From the NCBI RefSeq assembly GCF_000208745.1, contig NC_030851.1:15869387-15933386 (forward strand): a stretch of DNA of 64,000 bases, written 5' to 3'. The stretch's first letter is position 1, and each line of letters opens with the position of its first letter. Positions 12,609 through 23,519 of the stretch are shown piece by piece. The translations under genes and the position numbers were made by a program. The DNA is from Theobroma cacao (lineage: Eukaryota; Streptophyta; Magnoliopsida; Malvales; Malvaceae). Below the pieces are notes generated by a model that was given only the letters and a program-made list of their open reading frames with translations, did not search any database and was not told where the DNA came from.

Positions 12609-13119
12609 ATGCCATTCCAGCATATGTTGGTAGAGATTCTTACGCATGTGGCCGCCAATTTTGTTAGTGATTTCAAGAATGCTAAACCAACTTGCAAGGA
12701 TTTTCTTGAAGCATCAAAAGATAAAAATATCTGAGAATGTTTCACTAAAGAATATGAGCCTTGTCCCATGGGATAAAAGTGAGAAAATGTTTCTAAAAAG
12801 AAGCAAAAAGGCCAAGAATGCAAAAGCATTATAAAGGAAAAGGATGCTCAATTATTTTACTAAGAGTAAACCAGAGTTGGGGCTAAGTTACCTAAAGGAA
12901 GTAGTGGATAAAGGTCACGTCGAAGCCTATTATATGGATGGCATTTCCTTGATTTGTTTAAGGTGTGAGCTTAGAAATAAAGGGTTTGAAATTATGTCTT
13001 CTCTCGATCACACCTGCTCCAACACAAGAAGGAAAACGTTGAAGATGTTGATCATGATGTTGGTTCAAGTGTCTTTGGAAGGGCCAAAAGAATTTGTCCA
13101 CAATGCAAAACTCAACTAA
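12609..13119 (+). pseudogene. F-box protein pseudogene with Sel1-like region
   Basis: Translation gives an F-box-like start (MPFQHMLVEILTHVAANF, then FKNAKPTCKDFLEA), NVSLKNMSLVPW, a KSKKAKNAKAL segment, and KPELGLSYLKEVVDKGHVEAYY with ISLICL. This order is that of a plant F-box family with a Sel1-like helical repeat, whose proteins select substrates for SCF ubiquitin ligases. Two lesions are visible: a one-base frameshift between about 12715 and 12732, and an in-frame TAA at 12832-12834 where relatives have Tyr. The end after ~13000 is no longer recognisable. The copy ends just before a MULE-terminus-like sequence at 13219, so it may be a captured fragment. Confidence 0.7.
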
Positions 13120-13218
13120 AATGTTGAGCATGATGCGAATGAGGAATAAAATGCAATGGCATGTTAAATACCTCACCTTTTATATGCATGGCATTGAATT
13201 TCAAACGGTTTCATTAAA

Positions 13219-13290
13219 GGCATTTTTGTCCGCAATTCTTTTTTATTGGATTATAGTAGTTAAATTTATGGCACATCACATAATCTCACC
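13219..13290 (+). repeat. Possible decayed MULE terminus
   Basis: Reads TTCATTAAAGGCATTTTTGT, then TTGGATTATAGTAGTTAAAT. It resembles the clearer terminus at 17536-17650 (TTCATTAAGGGCATTTTTGT and GGCTAAAAACAGTCAAAATT) in the same orientation. No outer GGG/CCC end or 9-bp duplication could be fixed. Confidence 0.3.
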
Positions 13291-13839
13291 ATGACTTGTT
13301 GTAACAACATTTTTCAACATGATGTTTAACAACCTTCATTTGAAATTGGCGTGTCCAAATATTTTTCAACTCTTCTGGTAAAAACTACCTTTTCTTAACA
13401 TGGTGTGGAACATCTTATTTTTACCATGCATGAACCTAAACTTTTTTTTTATCTGTGGTGTGTGAAACCAACAAGTTTCACCTTGAACCCAAATCATGTG
13501 ACAGAATCCACATTCCTGTTCTTTTTGACTCATTAGAGTCAAATTAGAAAGGCCTATTGACGAGACAATCGCTGAGCCTACTACATATGTCGTTTGAGCT
13601 TGAATGAAAATTCCTTCAATGTCTTCTTTTTTTTTTCCCAGCTTAAAAGAGTTTTCTTGATAATTTTCTTTTATCTTCAAAACTTGACTGCATTTGTCCA
13701 TGGTTTTCATGTTAAAGGTATGATTTTCCAACATGGCGTTTACCAACATTGTTCAGTTATAACCTTCTTCTTTCATTGTCAAATTGAGATACATTCTTGG
13801 GCTGTAACTTATTTATTTCTATTTTCTAATTTATGACTT
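13291..13839. other. Intergenic, nothing recognised
   Basis: No convincing coding frame. The two longest frames overlap on opposite strands with no domain. Poly-T runs at 13441 and 13628. Confidence 0.4.
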
Positions 13840-14095
13840 TTACACAAAATGCGTAATGACCAAGTTATTACACAAAATGCGTTAATAAACACTATTATTA
13901 CGAGCCATGGATGCTAAGCAATTGTTGCTAAATGCCTTGCCAATATTATTTGTCACTTACAAGCCATGCCTATATATATTGTGAATTACACACAATGCCT
14001 ATATATATTGTCAATTACATGCAATGCCTATATATTTTGTCAGTTACACTTTATGTGTAAATATACCTTGTTATTACACGTGATGCTTAATTCCA
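13840..14095 (+). repeat. Decayed word array, relic b
   Basis: TTACACAAAATGCG, TTACAAGCCATGCC, TTACACACAATGCC, TTACATGCAATGCC and TTACACGTGATGC recur at ~25-35 bp spacing, with 'tatatattgt' spacers. The words look like deaminated forms of TCACGCAATGCC, the word of the arrays at 48-61 kb. Confidence 0.65.
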
Positions 14096-14439
14096 TTGTA
14101 AATAAAGGTAACCTTAATTTTGTAGCTAACATAAGGAGTCATTTACAATCAAAACAAGCTTCAAAATTTGGAAGAAGAAAGAGGCACATGCTTCTTGCAC
14201 AAATCGAAAGCCTAAAAATGAGATAATCATAAAAATAAATTTGTAGTTTTATACTATAAATTTCAAAATAACTACAAAATCAATATATTACACTACTCAA
14301 AAAATTAAACATAGATCCGATATGCAAGAATTTACAGGCATTTCTTTGAGGTCTTTTTTGAAACTCCCAATTATGGGATATTTGTACCAACTATATTTTC
14401 AAAATGTTGCATCAATAAGAAAGAGTCAATGAACTTACC

Positions 14440-15228
14440 TCGTAGTAACTCATCGTTGAACTGAAGTGATCAAACATTATTCATTCCATTACACAAATTA
14501 CTTGCAGCATCAATGTTGAACTTATCTCAAAATCCATTACGTAGATCACTCATCTCAACCTTGACAGGAGAATGTAGGTTTACTAATGAGTAGCTATTTA
14601 ATACAACACCACTGTATTTGGATTTGACATAGACAATACTTAAGGCATCAAGGCTGAAATGAAAAGGTTTATTGGAGATATCACCATGATCATCTAAATG
14701 CAATCTCTTCAGTCATGTTTGAAAATAATTAACTCTGTAAAACTTTAAGGTTGACAAGAAGATCAAATCAATAACTTTTCAAGCACAAGGCAACCAAACA
14801 AAAACCTTCAAACTGAATCATCATCGACAAAGTCTACACTGCCATTATGGATAGTCTTCAGACTTGGGAAGGATACGTTAGTAGAAATGCTTAAAGCAAT
14901 AGTAAGATAAACATCTAATTCCAATTTCACGAGTGTTTTATTTCTAAAAAGACTCGAAGGCAGCATACCCCTAGAATCATCTATAATGGACATCTATAAA
15001 TAAAGTTCTTGAACAATTTATCGTAATGCAATAGATAGTATACACCCAACAAAGTCGATAACCTTCAAGATCTTTATATAATGAAGAGTAGAAAATGACA
15101 GAGAAATAAACTTCCACCTACTTGATAACACAAAAGTGTGAACTGCATCTATTGTGGGAAGCAAGGATAGGATTTCAAACAAAATTGAATTTGATAAAGC
15201 ATTGAGTCTTTCAATGTTGTTATTGCCT
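14440..15228 (-). pseudogene. F-box/LRR (FBD-type) protein pseudogene
   Basis: On the minus strand the start (from ~15225) reads DRLNALSNSILFEILSLLPT then AVHTFVLSSRWKFISLSF, a canonical plant F-box with the DAVxTxVLSxRW phrase. LRR-like segments follow: LVKLELDVYLTI, FPSLKTIHNGSVDFVDDDSV, FGCLVLEKLLI, and LDALSIVYVKSKYSG with SSPVKVEMSD-like text further on. This is the layout of the F-box/FBD/LRR family, putative SCF substrate adaptors. Several stops and frame changes (near 15015, 14807, 14760 and 14520) show that it is dead, and the FBD end is missing. It lies between word arrays b and c, consistent with capture by a MULE or insertion into one. Confidence 0.78.
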
Positions 15229-15639
15229 TCATGCCATCAAGTAGTGGTTTTGGTGCGCTTAGGCCGAGTGGCCATTTGGTGATTTTGATTTTGAGTTGTT
15301 CTCGATGAAACTCAAATGGTTGAAATGATCACAGATGTTTGAAATAACTTTTCATCAAATCAATTCGAGCCCTATGCCCGACTAAACCTGAGAATATGAA
15401 ATTTTTAAACTTAGGGTTTCATAGGAAATTTACTTCGACTTTTAGACAAAAAAATATTTTCGATAAGGAAAAAATTACGTTTTGATTTATGAAAACGGGT
15501 TAGACATACTTCAATCGGCGTCTACTCCTCAAAAAAACAAAAAAACGTGCAAAAAGTTGAGAGCATTTAAAGATTTACTTCGCCAGTTGTCTTCGAAATG
15601 ACTCCTCATGGGGTTTAAAACCCTATGCAGAACAAGTTA
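15229..15639. other. Intergenic, nothing recognised
   Basis: No ORF of note. Contains poly-A at 15449 and 15535. It separates the F-box relic from array c. Confidence 0.4.
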
Positions 15640-15955
15640 AATGTTCTTACATGCCATACTAATTTATTACATGCCATGCCTAAATATCCTTAGTTGTTGC
15701 ATATCAACCCTAACAATATTTGGTTAAAACAAGCCATGCATCATCACTAAGTTGCTACACACCTTGTGTAATCACTAAATTGTTACACTACATGCTAAAA
15801 ATCAATGGTTGATTCATGGCATGTAACAACAACATTTTTTCACAGGTCCTACATGTCATGCCTAAATTACCAAATGCTACTACACGCCATGCCAACAAAT
15901 AGAGTAGTTACATGTCATGTGTAACAACTGATAGATGGCTTGCATGTTCATGTGT
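15640..15955 (+). repeat. Decayed word array, relic c
   Basis: TTACATGCCATACT, TTACATGCCATGCC, CAAGCCATGCAT, CTACACGCCATGCC, TTACATGTCATG and similar words at 25-40 bp spacing. Shares a longer phrase with relic a. Same orientation as relics b and d. Confidence 0.65.
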
Positions 15956-16429
15956 TTAATTGAAAGCATCATACTACAAAGCACTTATATTCATCCAACC
16001 TTTAAATTTAGATGTAGAGTTTTGAGACGTTAAATCAACAATCTTGATTCTCATTACTGTGATTAAATGTATAGAGACTATATGTCTCTTCACCTGCCTT
16101 CCTCGAAAACGCTTTCATTTGAAGTTACTGCATTTTGAATATTCATTTAATTATATGTTTTCAGTCTAGATTCATCCTTTCAACTACTATAAATAGCTAT
16201 GTAATTTAGAATGAAAGTGATATCATTTGTAAGTCATTCTCGAAGTACAGCAAACTTCTATTAATTCCACTTCACTCATATTTTAGTGAATTTTAGTTTT
16301 CTCATATCATCTCTTACCTAAACCTTCAACCATAAACCCTAAACACTCAACCCTAAACCAGTGCAACGATGCAAACTTGGCCACATATCCAAATGATTAA
16401 TCTTCTTATCTCTTATTCCCACTTCGCCA
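15956..16429. other. Non-coding, between array and DUF1985 relic
   Basis: No supported gene. CT-rich text at 16220-16350 ends in 'aaccctaaacactcaaccctaaacc', resembling a plant promoter or 5' leader rather than a telomere. No gene follows it on the plus strand that I can recognise. Confidence 0.35.
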
Positions 16430-16742
16430 ATTCTGTTAAGCTTCAACTAGCAATAGGAGACATGAAGATTAATCCTTGGACATTGTGTCCATTTTACCTA
16501 GTTTCTACTGGTTACTTTGTACTAATGCTGCATTATGCTAGTTCCTTGATTTTGTGAAGCATGATGTTGTGCAGGAAACTAGTGCACAAGTAACCCTTGG
16601 GGATTTCTAGTTTCACATCTTCCTCCTTTGGAGTCACCATAGCAGTAGGGATTTCTGGTTTCACATCTTCCTCTTTTGGAGTCACCATGACTAGTTCCTC
16701 CCTTGGTTTTACATGAACATTCTGATACTCTCTAAAATCCAT
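16430..16742 (-). pseudogene. DUF1985 (Ulp1-transposon family) relic
   Basis: The minus-strand frame from 16742 reads a duplicated VTPKEEDVK.EIP segment (residues ~24-47) and then KGYLCTSFLHNIMLHKIKELA. The latter aligns with KGLFCASLVHNLMLCRINEL of the DUF1985 gene at 63.6-64.0 kb. DUF1985 is the N-terminal domain of plant Ulp1-like transposon proteins. The frame stops directly after that segment, and the protease part is not found. Curiously, the next expected piece (AIGKTK...FCLVTGL) seems to be encoded on the opposite strand at about 16440-16530 (AIGDMKIN...FYLVSTGY), which would need a local inversion. Confidence 0.6.
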
Positions 16743-16834
16743 CTACAACAGAATACAGTAATGCACATGTAAGCTACACACAATGAATAGTTAACCTAAA
16801 AAAGCTACATGATATTTACAAAAATATTTATTTT

Positions 16835-17060
16835 GTTACACACCATGCCTATAAATTCTTAGTTGCTACACACCTAGTATAATGACTAATTTGTTACACA
16901 CCATGCATAAAATACCGATGTTCTTACATGCTATGCCTATAATTCATAACATGCTACACGCCATACATATAATCCTAAGATCATACACATAATGCCTAAA
17001 ATTCATTGGTTGCTACATGCCATATTCATGCACTTAGGGAAATTCCTAGAGTTGTTACAC
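16835..17060 (+). repeat. Decayed word array, relic d
   Basis: TTACACACCATGCC, TTACACACCATGCA, TTACATGCTATGCC, CTACACGCCATACA, CTACATGCCATA and TTACACACCATGCC at ~25-35 bp spacing, often followed by 'tataaatt' and 'cttagttg'. It lies ~0.5 kb inside the MULE terminus at 17650. Confidence 0.7.
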
Positions 17061-17535
17061 ACCATGCCCATTCTCTCTTCATAGGCTAACAACATTTGAC
17101 CTAAATGGTCATAGCGTGTAAGCTTTTTAAGGATTTCAACAACTTTAAACAACACCAAATGCATTTAACAACAAACCTCTAAATCACATTCTCAAGCAAT
17201 ATGACATTCAAATCATTAAACCCACTCAAAAACACAAAAAAAAAAAATCGGCATTCACTGACTTACCATTTGTTGTGAACTTCTTTGTTGTGATTATTAC
17301 TTTACTCTGAACTTGCTCAAACACTTTCATTTCTTTGAGAATGAATCAAACGATCATTTAATAAACCTGTTGTGTAATACACCTAGCATTTGTGTTTACG
17401 TCAATGTCCAAAAAATCATTAAAATCATCTCTTGCAACATGGGGATGTTTTTAACAAAATGTCTTGTAGCAAAATCTAGGCAGATTTATTTTCACCAATC
17501 TGCACATGTATGAGAGTGCTAGGGAATGAAGAGGT
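17061..17535. other. Non-coding DNA just inside the MULE terminus
   Basis: No domain was recognised in any frame. A short plus-strand frame at 17313-17513 has no family resemblance and is not called. Confidence 0.4.
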
Positions 17536-17650
17536 TTCATTAAGGGCATTTTTGTTCCAAAATTTTATTTCTTGGCTAAAAACAGTCAAAATTATAGGGA
17601 AGGTTATTTTCAAAAGCACCTTATATTTGAGAGCAAAAAAAATTTGTCCC
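17536..17650 (-). repeat. Right terminus of an old MULE (relic 2)
   Basis: Read inward on the minus strand, it starts GGGACAAATT at 17650. It continues with ATAAGGTGCTTTTGAAAATA, CCTATAATTTTGACTGTTTT, TAGCC and AAAATGCCCTTAATG. The left MULE terminus at 47693 reads GGGAAATGAC, GTAAGGTGACTTCAAAAATG, TCTATAATTTTAACTATTTT, TAGC and AATACCCTTTAAT. The two align in order over about 110 bp in opposite orientation, as left and right termini of one family should. The candidate 9-bp duplication outside is TTATTTTAG (17651-17659). Its partner was not found. Confidence 0.65.
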
Positions 17651-17655
17651 TTATT

Positions 17656-17832
17656 TTAGTTAAAGTCAATTTTATATTATCAAGTTTAAAAGAAAAACAG
17701 TCAAATAAGTTAATATCAATTTTATATTATCATGTTTAAAAGAAAAGTAGTCAAAAAAAATTAACGTCAATTTTATATCATCAAGAAATTAACAGCAGTT
17801 TTATATCATCAAGTTTAAATAAGTTAATGTTT
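17656..17832. repeat. Tandem repeat, ~40-50 bp unit, about four copies
   Basis: TCAATTTTATATTATCAAG (variants TCATG, TCATCAAG) followed by 'tttaaaagaaaa' recurs four times, beginning right outside the MULE terminus. AT-rich and non-coding. Confidence 0.75.
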
Positions 17833-19950
17833 TGAAGTATGCTCAAGCCAACTAAGGGGATGTCGATTACTTGTTGAGTGGTAATAGTCACTCCTTTATT
17901 CACATTCTTTTACATGTTGTGAATTGATCAAACACATGGAAAATTTCAAGGTGTGACATTTCATAGGCTAGTACATGGATTTGGATTGCTTAGGGTTGTT
18001 TAAACATTATAAACTTTTAATTATCTTAAATTGGTTATTATGACCTTTATATAACACTCTATGCCTTGAATGTTAGCTACTAACGCTTATTGGGTGGTAA
18101 TCGAAGTGAATTAAGGTCAACTATGGCATTCCTAAGCATGGGATGGTCAATGGAATGTTTTTGGAATAAAATAATATTTTTAGATTATAATAATATTGTT
18201 TTGTTGGAGGCCAAATTAATTATGTTTTCATGGAGGAGATGTGAATTGGTTATGATGGACATAAGTGGCGGAGGTTGATAAATTAATAAAGGTGATTGAT
18301 AATGTAAAGTATTATCATTAGATGTATGTAAGCATAAATAAAAATGAAGAAAGACTAAAGGCTAATTAAACTCAAATGGCCGGTCATAGGTCAATAATTG
18401 TGCATGCATAAAACACTATTGCATGCATACGATAAAACATAAAGGCAAAAGACAAGAGATAATGGGGGACATGTGAGTCCCCCACCATGTGCAAGTTGCA
18501 AAGGAAAAAGCATGTAAAAACATGCTTCTTGTAGGGCATTCGACCATGTAAACTAAATGGGACAAAAGAAAGAATAAAACATATTATGGATGGGATGAGG
18601 GAGACAATAAATCTATTGAAAACCAATAGTGTTACATGCAATTGCATGGCCAAGTGTTAATATACATGGCATACAAGGAGAATTCAAAGGGAGAATGGTC
18701 TTCCATGGTGTTGACCGAATATGTAAAAAGAAAAATGGTGCATGAAGACCCATTAATGAAGGTGACAACAAGAGAAATCAAATGATACAAAAAACAAAGA
18801 ATTTAGATTGCATGAAATCTAATGTAACCAATAAATGAAAGGTGATCAGCCAAGTGGAATGCAAGAAAGTTTCAAAGAAAACAAGCATGCAAATAAAAAG
18901 GAAAAGTGGGGGCCTTGATGAATCCGCCCCAAAAGAAGCTTTAAAGCTCTCGACCATCTATCTTTAGTAACCCGAAAACTCCCCTTCACATTACATATGT
19001 TTACATCATTTCTAATCACTAAAGCTTCCATCAATCCCATTTTTGTTAGTACAACTCTAGAAGCTTTAGTAATATTCTCTCAAAGGTTGATTCAATGATG
19101 TTATGGATGGAGACTTAAAACTACAAGTTGAAACAATGGTAAGGATTTCCTATCTAATGCATCAAAGAGTTAATAGTTCAAAAGGATTCATAGTTTTAAA
19201 CTTATATGGCAGATTTGGAATCATGTGTGAGGCATATTAGAGGCTAGACTTTTAAATGAATTTAGCCATAAAGCAAGGTGAGTGATTAGGTCAAATTCTT
19301 AGTTATTCATACTAGTAAACTGTGGGTTAAAGAAACACATGTTAAAGTAAATATGTGTGTTGATACAAAGTCTGAAGAAGTAAAAAAAAGTTAGAATTTT
19401 GCTTGAATCCGAGCCTTGAGCATTTGATGGTGGGAAACCAATGCTAGCAAGGCAAGTATGAATAAATAAAAGTGAGGTTTTAATGATTAAAATTATGCTG
19501 GCCGAATGTGTCAAGCAATGTAACATTAAAAATGTGCTAAGTAATTGTGTTGTGTGAATTGTTAGGAAGCTGCCCAACTCGAGGCTTAGCTCCAACATTC
19601 ATTGAACGGAAAATTGAATGCATCAAACATGAGAAAGGTTGATTTAAATTTACCTTTAAGTACTATTGTCTTGCTACCCATGTGTATAAAATACCTAGTC
19701 TTGGCAAAGTATTAATAAATGCACAATATGATTTGTTAAGTGCTGTTTGAGATAATGCTTTGGTTGTTGGATAAAGGTTGGTGAAAGTGAGGAAGAATTA
19801 TGCATTAGCTGAGGTATTGAGCCTTTAAAGGCTCGGGTGGTGTTGGTATTTTGAGCTTGCTAGTCTTTAGCCAAATCGAACTTGTTAGTTAAGATAAGTT
19901 TAAAGTTAGTTAACCAAGAAGAGGTGAATTGGTTATCAAAAGAAAAACTC
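17833..19950. other. AT-rich intergenic DNA, no gene recognised
   Basis: Frames of 60-99 codons occur here (for example 18384-18653 and 19299-19598, minus strand) but none shows a domain, a plausible composition or a start context. Probably anonymous retrotransposon debris. Confidence 0.4.
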
Positions 19951-20124
19951 CTTTTTTTCATGAATTCAAAAGACAATGAAACTTAAATGTAGCAAAATAA
20001 AAAATATAGCATAACAAATTATGGAAGTGCAAGAAAGTAAAGAAAGCAAAAACACAATTCTTATAGAGGTTCAGTCTCCAACGCCTATGTCTTCTCCCTT
20101 GATATAACAAGGAGTTTGAATCCA

Positions 20125-20340
20125 CTATAAACTACATTTCAAGGACCAAGCATAACCTCACAAACACTACATTTTCAAGAGGATCAAGCACAACATCACA
20201 ATGTCACTGCCTTTTTTAGGTTAAAGCACAACCTTTCACAATATCACTACCCTTTCAAGGTTAAAGCACAACATTTCACAAAGCCTCCATCTTTTTAAGG
20301 TCAAAGCACAACCTTTCTACCTTTTACTTTAAGGTATAAC
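20125..20340. repeat. Imperfect ~55-bp repeats in retroelement debris
   Basis: The phrase 'aaggttaaagcacaaccttt' or variants recurs about five times between 20140 and 20325, alternating with 'cacaatatcactaccc'. The surrounding text (20030-20680) looks like a plant copia leader or LTR, but no termini were found. Confidence 0.55.
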
Positions 20341-20675
20341 TAAATACAATAGTGGATTACAAAGGTATGAATTTTATGCCTTTAAAATAAACTAATAAGC
20401 AATGGGAGTACTAAAAATGAAAGCTTTCTAAGAATAAAAGTTGTAAATGGGAATATTTGAGCTCAAAAACTTTTGATAGTGAGGAAAAATGTGATCTTTG
20501 AAGGTCAACTCACTATTAGACTAAAGGAAGAATTTTTCTTTTCAACTCTTTCAAAAATTTTCTTTTTTTGTTTTCCCTCTCTTTTTCCATTTTTTCTAAT
20601 TTTCTTTTCTCTTCTTTCTTTTCTTTTTAGATTTTTTTTGTCGGGTATTTATAAGTCTAAACCTTGTCTAACCAT

Positions 20676-22151
20676 TGGAGTGATAACTCTATTATATAGA
20701 GTTATTTTGTGGCATTTTTAGGGCTTAAGTAGCTACGTCTTTGAGATTTTAGTTTTGAAATTAAGTATTTTAGTTATTTTTTTTAGTTAAGTTCAATTGC
20801 AAGTTAATTAGTTTTGTTTAAGTTATTTTAGTTTAATTCTATGTTAAATTACCTTAAAATACTTTAAGTTTGATTGTTGATCTATTTGATTGCTTTTGTA
20901 GGAAAATTGATGAAAAAACTGTGCAAGTATGGTCAATGCTTCTCCTGCATATGTTCTAGTATGTCGAGCATATCTTTCAATTTGGTCCAAATGACATGAT
21001 TCTTGGACCATTACAACTTTCATATTTACCATTTTACCTAGTTCGACTTGGAAGAAGGTAAAAATAGCATCACGAGATGAAGTAATGCAACAGATATAGC
21101 ATAAGAAAGGAGCACCATAGTGCCACCCAAGAGTAAGGCGTTGCGGTGCCTAATGAGTTACAAAAATTAGTTTTTAATGGGATTTTAAAAATTAGGGTTT
21201 TTCAAGCCTATTTAAAGGGCCTTTTTTAGAGGTTTTGAAGGGAAGATGGCAACTAACTATTCTGGAGAAAAAGAGCCAAAGCAAAGCAAGAAAGCAAGAG
21301 AAATTAAAAGAGAATCAAGATCAAAAGCTCCAATCATTAGTTTATTTCTCTACTTTTGTGTTTCTCTTATGTTCTTTGACTTTGATTAATGGCTAATTTT
21401 CTTTGGATGATGTTTTATTTAGATATTATCAACTAATTTACTCTTTCTAGGATTGTGGTGGATTTCAACATGAAATCTGAATATTTGTTTCTCTTTTAGT
21501 TATTATGAATGGGTATAGTCTTACTTATTCAAATTTGCTCTTAATGCTTTTGATTATCTGGCCAACAATTAACTGATTTGTGAATTTAATTAAAACTTGA
21601 CAGAAAGATTTTAGATTGGACTATGATTTGAATAGTGCATGTTTATGTCACTTTGGTGATCTGATTCGCAATTAGGGTAGACATACGCCAATTGCCATAC
21701 ATAGCCAAATTAGAACACTAACTTAATGAATTTTATTTAATTGATTACTATAGACATATAGTGATCTAATTAAGTTAAGTATTTCTACAAGCATCTCGAA
21801 GGAGACTTGTATATAGCTTTGGATTCTAGGTTACTAAAACCACCCATGATTATAAATAATAAGAGAAGCTGGTATTAGATGATATGTTGAATGAACCCAT
21901 AACCCTAGGTTTTAGTCTATTACTTTTCTCAATTGAATTTTTAGTTTCTGTTAATTAATTTAGCGTTTGCTTTAATTCAGTTTTAATTAGTTTTCCAAAA
22001 AACCGAGTAACTTGAATAAGATTAGTTTGTCATAATTTTAGTACTTGGTGAAGATTTAGGAACAAATCCATGTGGGATACGATTTTGTATCTACTACATA
22101 TATTACTTGTTTGATACACATACTTGGGTATGCAAAATTGACAACATGGAG
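20676..22151 (+). mobile_element. Athila-like solo LTR with TGGAG duplication
   Basis: The LTR runs 20681-22146, starting TGATAACTCTATTATATAGA and ending AAAATTGACAACA. Both ends match the design of the Athila-like LTRs at 2133 and 6320 (TGATAACTCT start, TTGACAACA end). The 5-bp duplication TGGAG sits at 20676-20680 and 22147-22151. No internal region is present, so it is a solo LTR formed by recombination. It is a relative of, not a copy of, the element at 2-10 kb. Confidence 0.85.
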
Positions 22152-23010
22152 TAAAATTTAAAACTTTTTCTTTCCGTTTTGTGCCAGCTGGACTTTTATC
22201 TGTTGTGCCTTTAATGCAAATTCTTCATAAATTTAGAAATCTACACCTATATGTTTTTCTTGAGAAACGACATGTTCTTCATCTAGTGTTGATTCATCAT
22301 GACATGCCTCAAGTCTACACCTTTCTGTCTTTTCCCAGAATTGACATGTTGTGATCTTAGTGTCAATTCTTCATGTGTATTTGGTGCCAATCTAAAAATT
22401 CAAACTTGAAATTTTGTGCTCCAATCTTATCCAATTTTCAACTTTAGCTTCCTCTCCAAGTTTCTGACTTTTTCTCTTTGAAGCTTCCAGAATCGACATG
22501 TCAACTTCTTGGTGTCAATTCTTGCTCTATCTAGTGACTTTTGTTTCTCTAATCGACGTGCAAATCTAAGAATCAATTTTTGCTTCAATAGACAACGAGA
22601 TTTTTCTTTCTGTATAGTTGAGAATCGATTCTTCAGTTTTTAAAGGTCAATTTTTATAGTTGGAAATTTAGAGTTTGTAGACTCAGAAATATCTTTCAAG
22701 TCAATATCAACTTCAAAACTTATTAGGGATTTTATTCACCTTTGAGAACTTTTTTCATCTTTTTCAAGTAAATTAATTTTGTCATTTGAAAACCAAATTA
22801 AAGATAACAACACATAAGCTAAGAGAATAGATTAGAAATTGGTGAGAAATATCCCACTAATTGAGGTGAGTGGGGATTAGTTTTTAAAGTATATGCCTTT
22901 TATTTATATAATATGTGTATATTGCTCTTGTTCCTTGATGCATGGACTGTTAGAAAATCATGAAACTATTGTGATTGTATTAATGTTTTCAAAGCTATTC
23001 TACTTTTACT

Positions 23011-23051
<41 letters not shown>

Positions 23052-23519
23052 ACCAATTAGCTAAGTGTTTAAATAAATGGGAAACAAGCTCTTGGTAATG
23101 TTTTAATTCAAATATTAGCCTTGCAAGTCTTTGTGTGGTGCATAGGCCGAGAATGGCCATCATTTAATTCATGAAATGTGATGCTTTAAGCTCTTATTTT
23201 CTTTGTAAGTCTCACTTCCATGATATGAGATGATTAATGCATTAACTAGCCCTTTGTGAATGTGGTACAAATGGTTTGTTAGCTTCAAAATTATTATAGT
23301 TTTGATTATGACAAAATTATCAAATTTGCTTGACCATTATTTAACTAATCCTTGACAATTTCTTGAAATGATTTAACTCCTATACATTTGTTCTTACATA
23401 GACACAAGCTTGACTCTTGAAGTTATTGAACTATATCTATAAGCTTGTATGACTTAGTTGTATGAGTGCTTATGATTCTCATTCATTAAAGTTTGATTTA
23501 AAGATTAAGGGAAAATCTT
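22152..23519. other. Retroelement debris with AC microsatellite
   Basis: No gene. 22150-22680 contains repeated 'cgacatgt...gtgtcaattctt' phrases similar to copia LTR text. An (AC)17 microsatellite occupies 23013-23046. The rest is AT-rich and unassigned. Confidence 0.45.

Noticed and set aside
16300..16365. Telomere-like CCCTAAA text
   Set aside because: Only two or three imperfect units ('aaccctaaacactcaaccctaaacc'); common in plant leaders, not a telomeric tract.
22966..23163. Minus-strand frame with alternating Cys-Val
   Set aside because: Produced by the (AC)n microsatellite.
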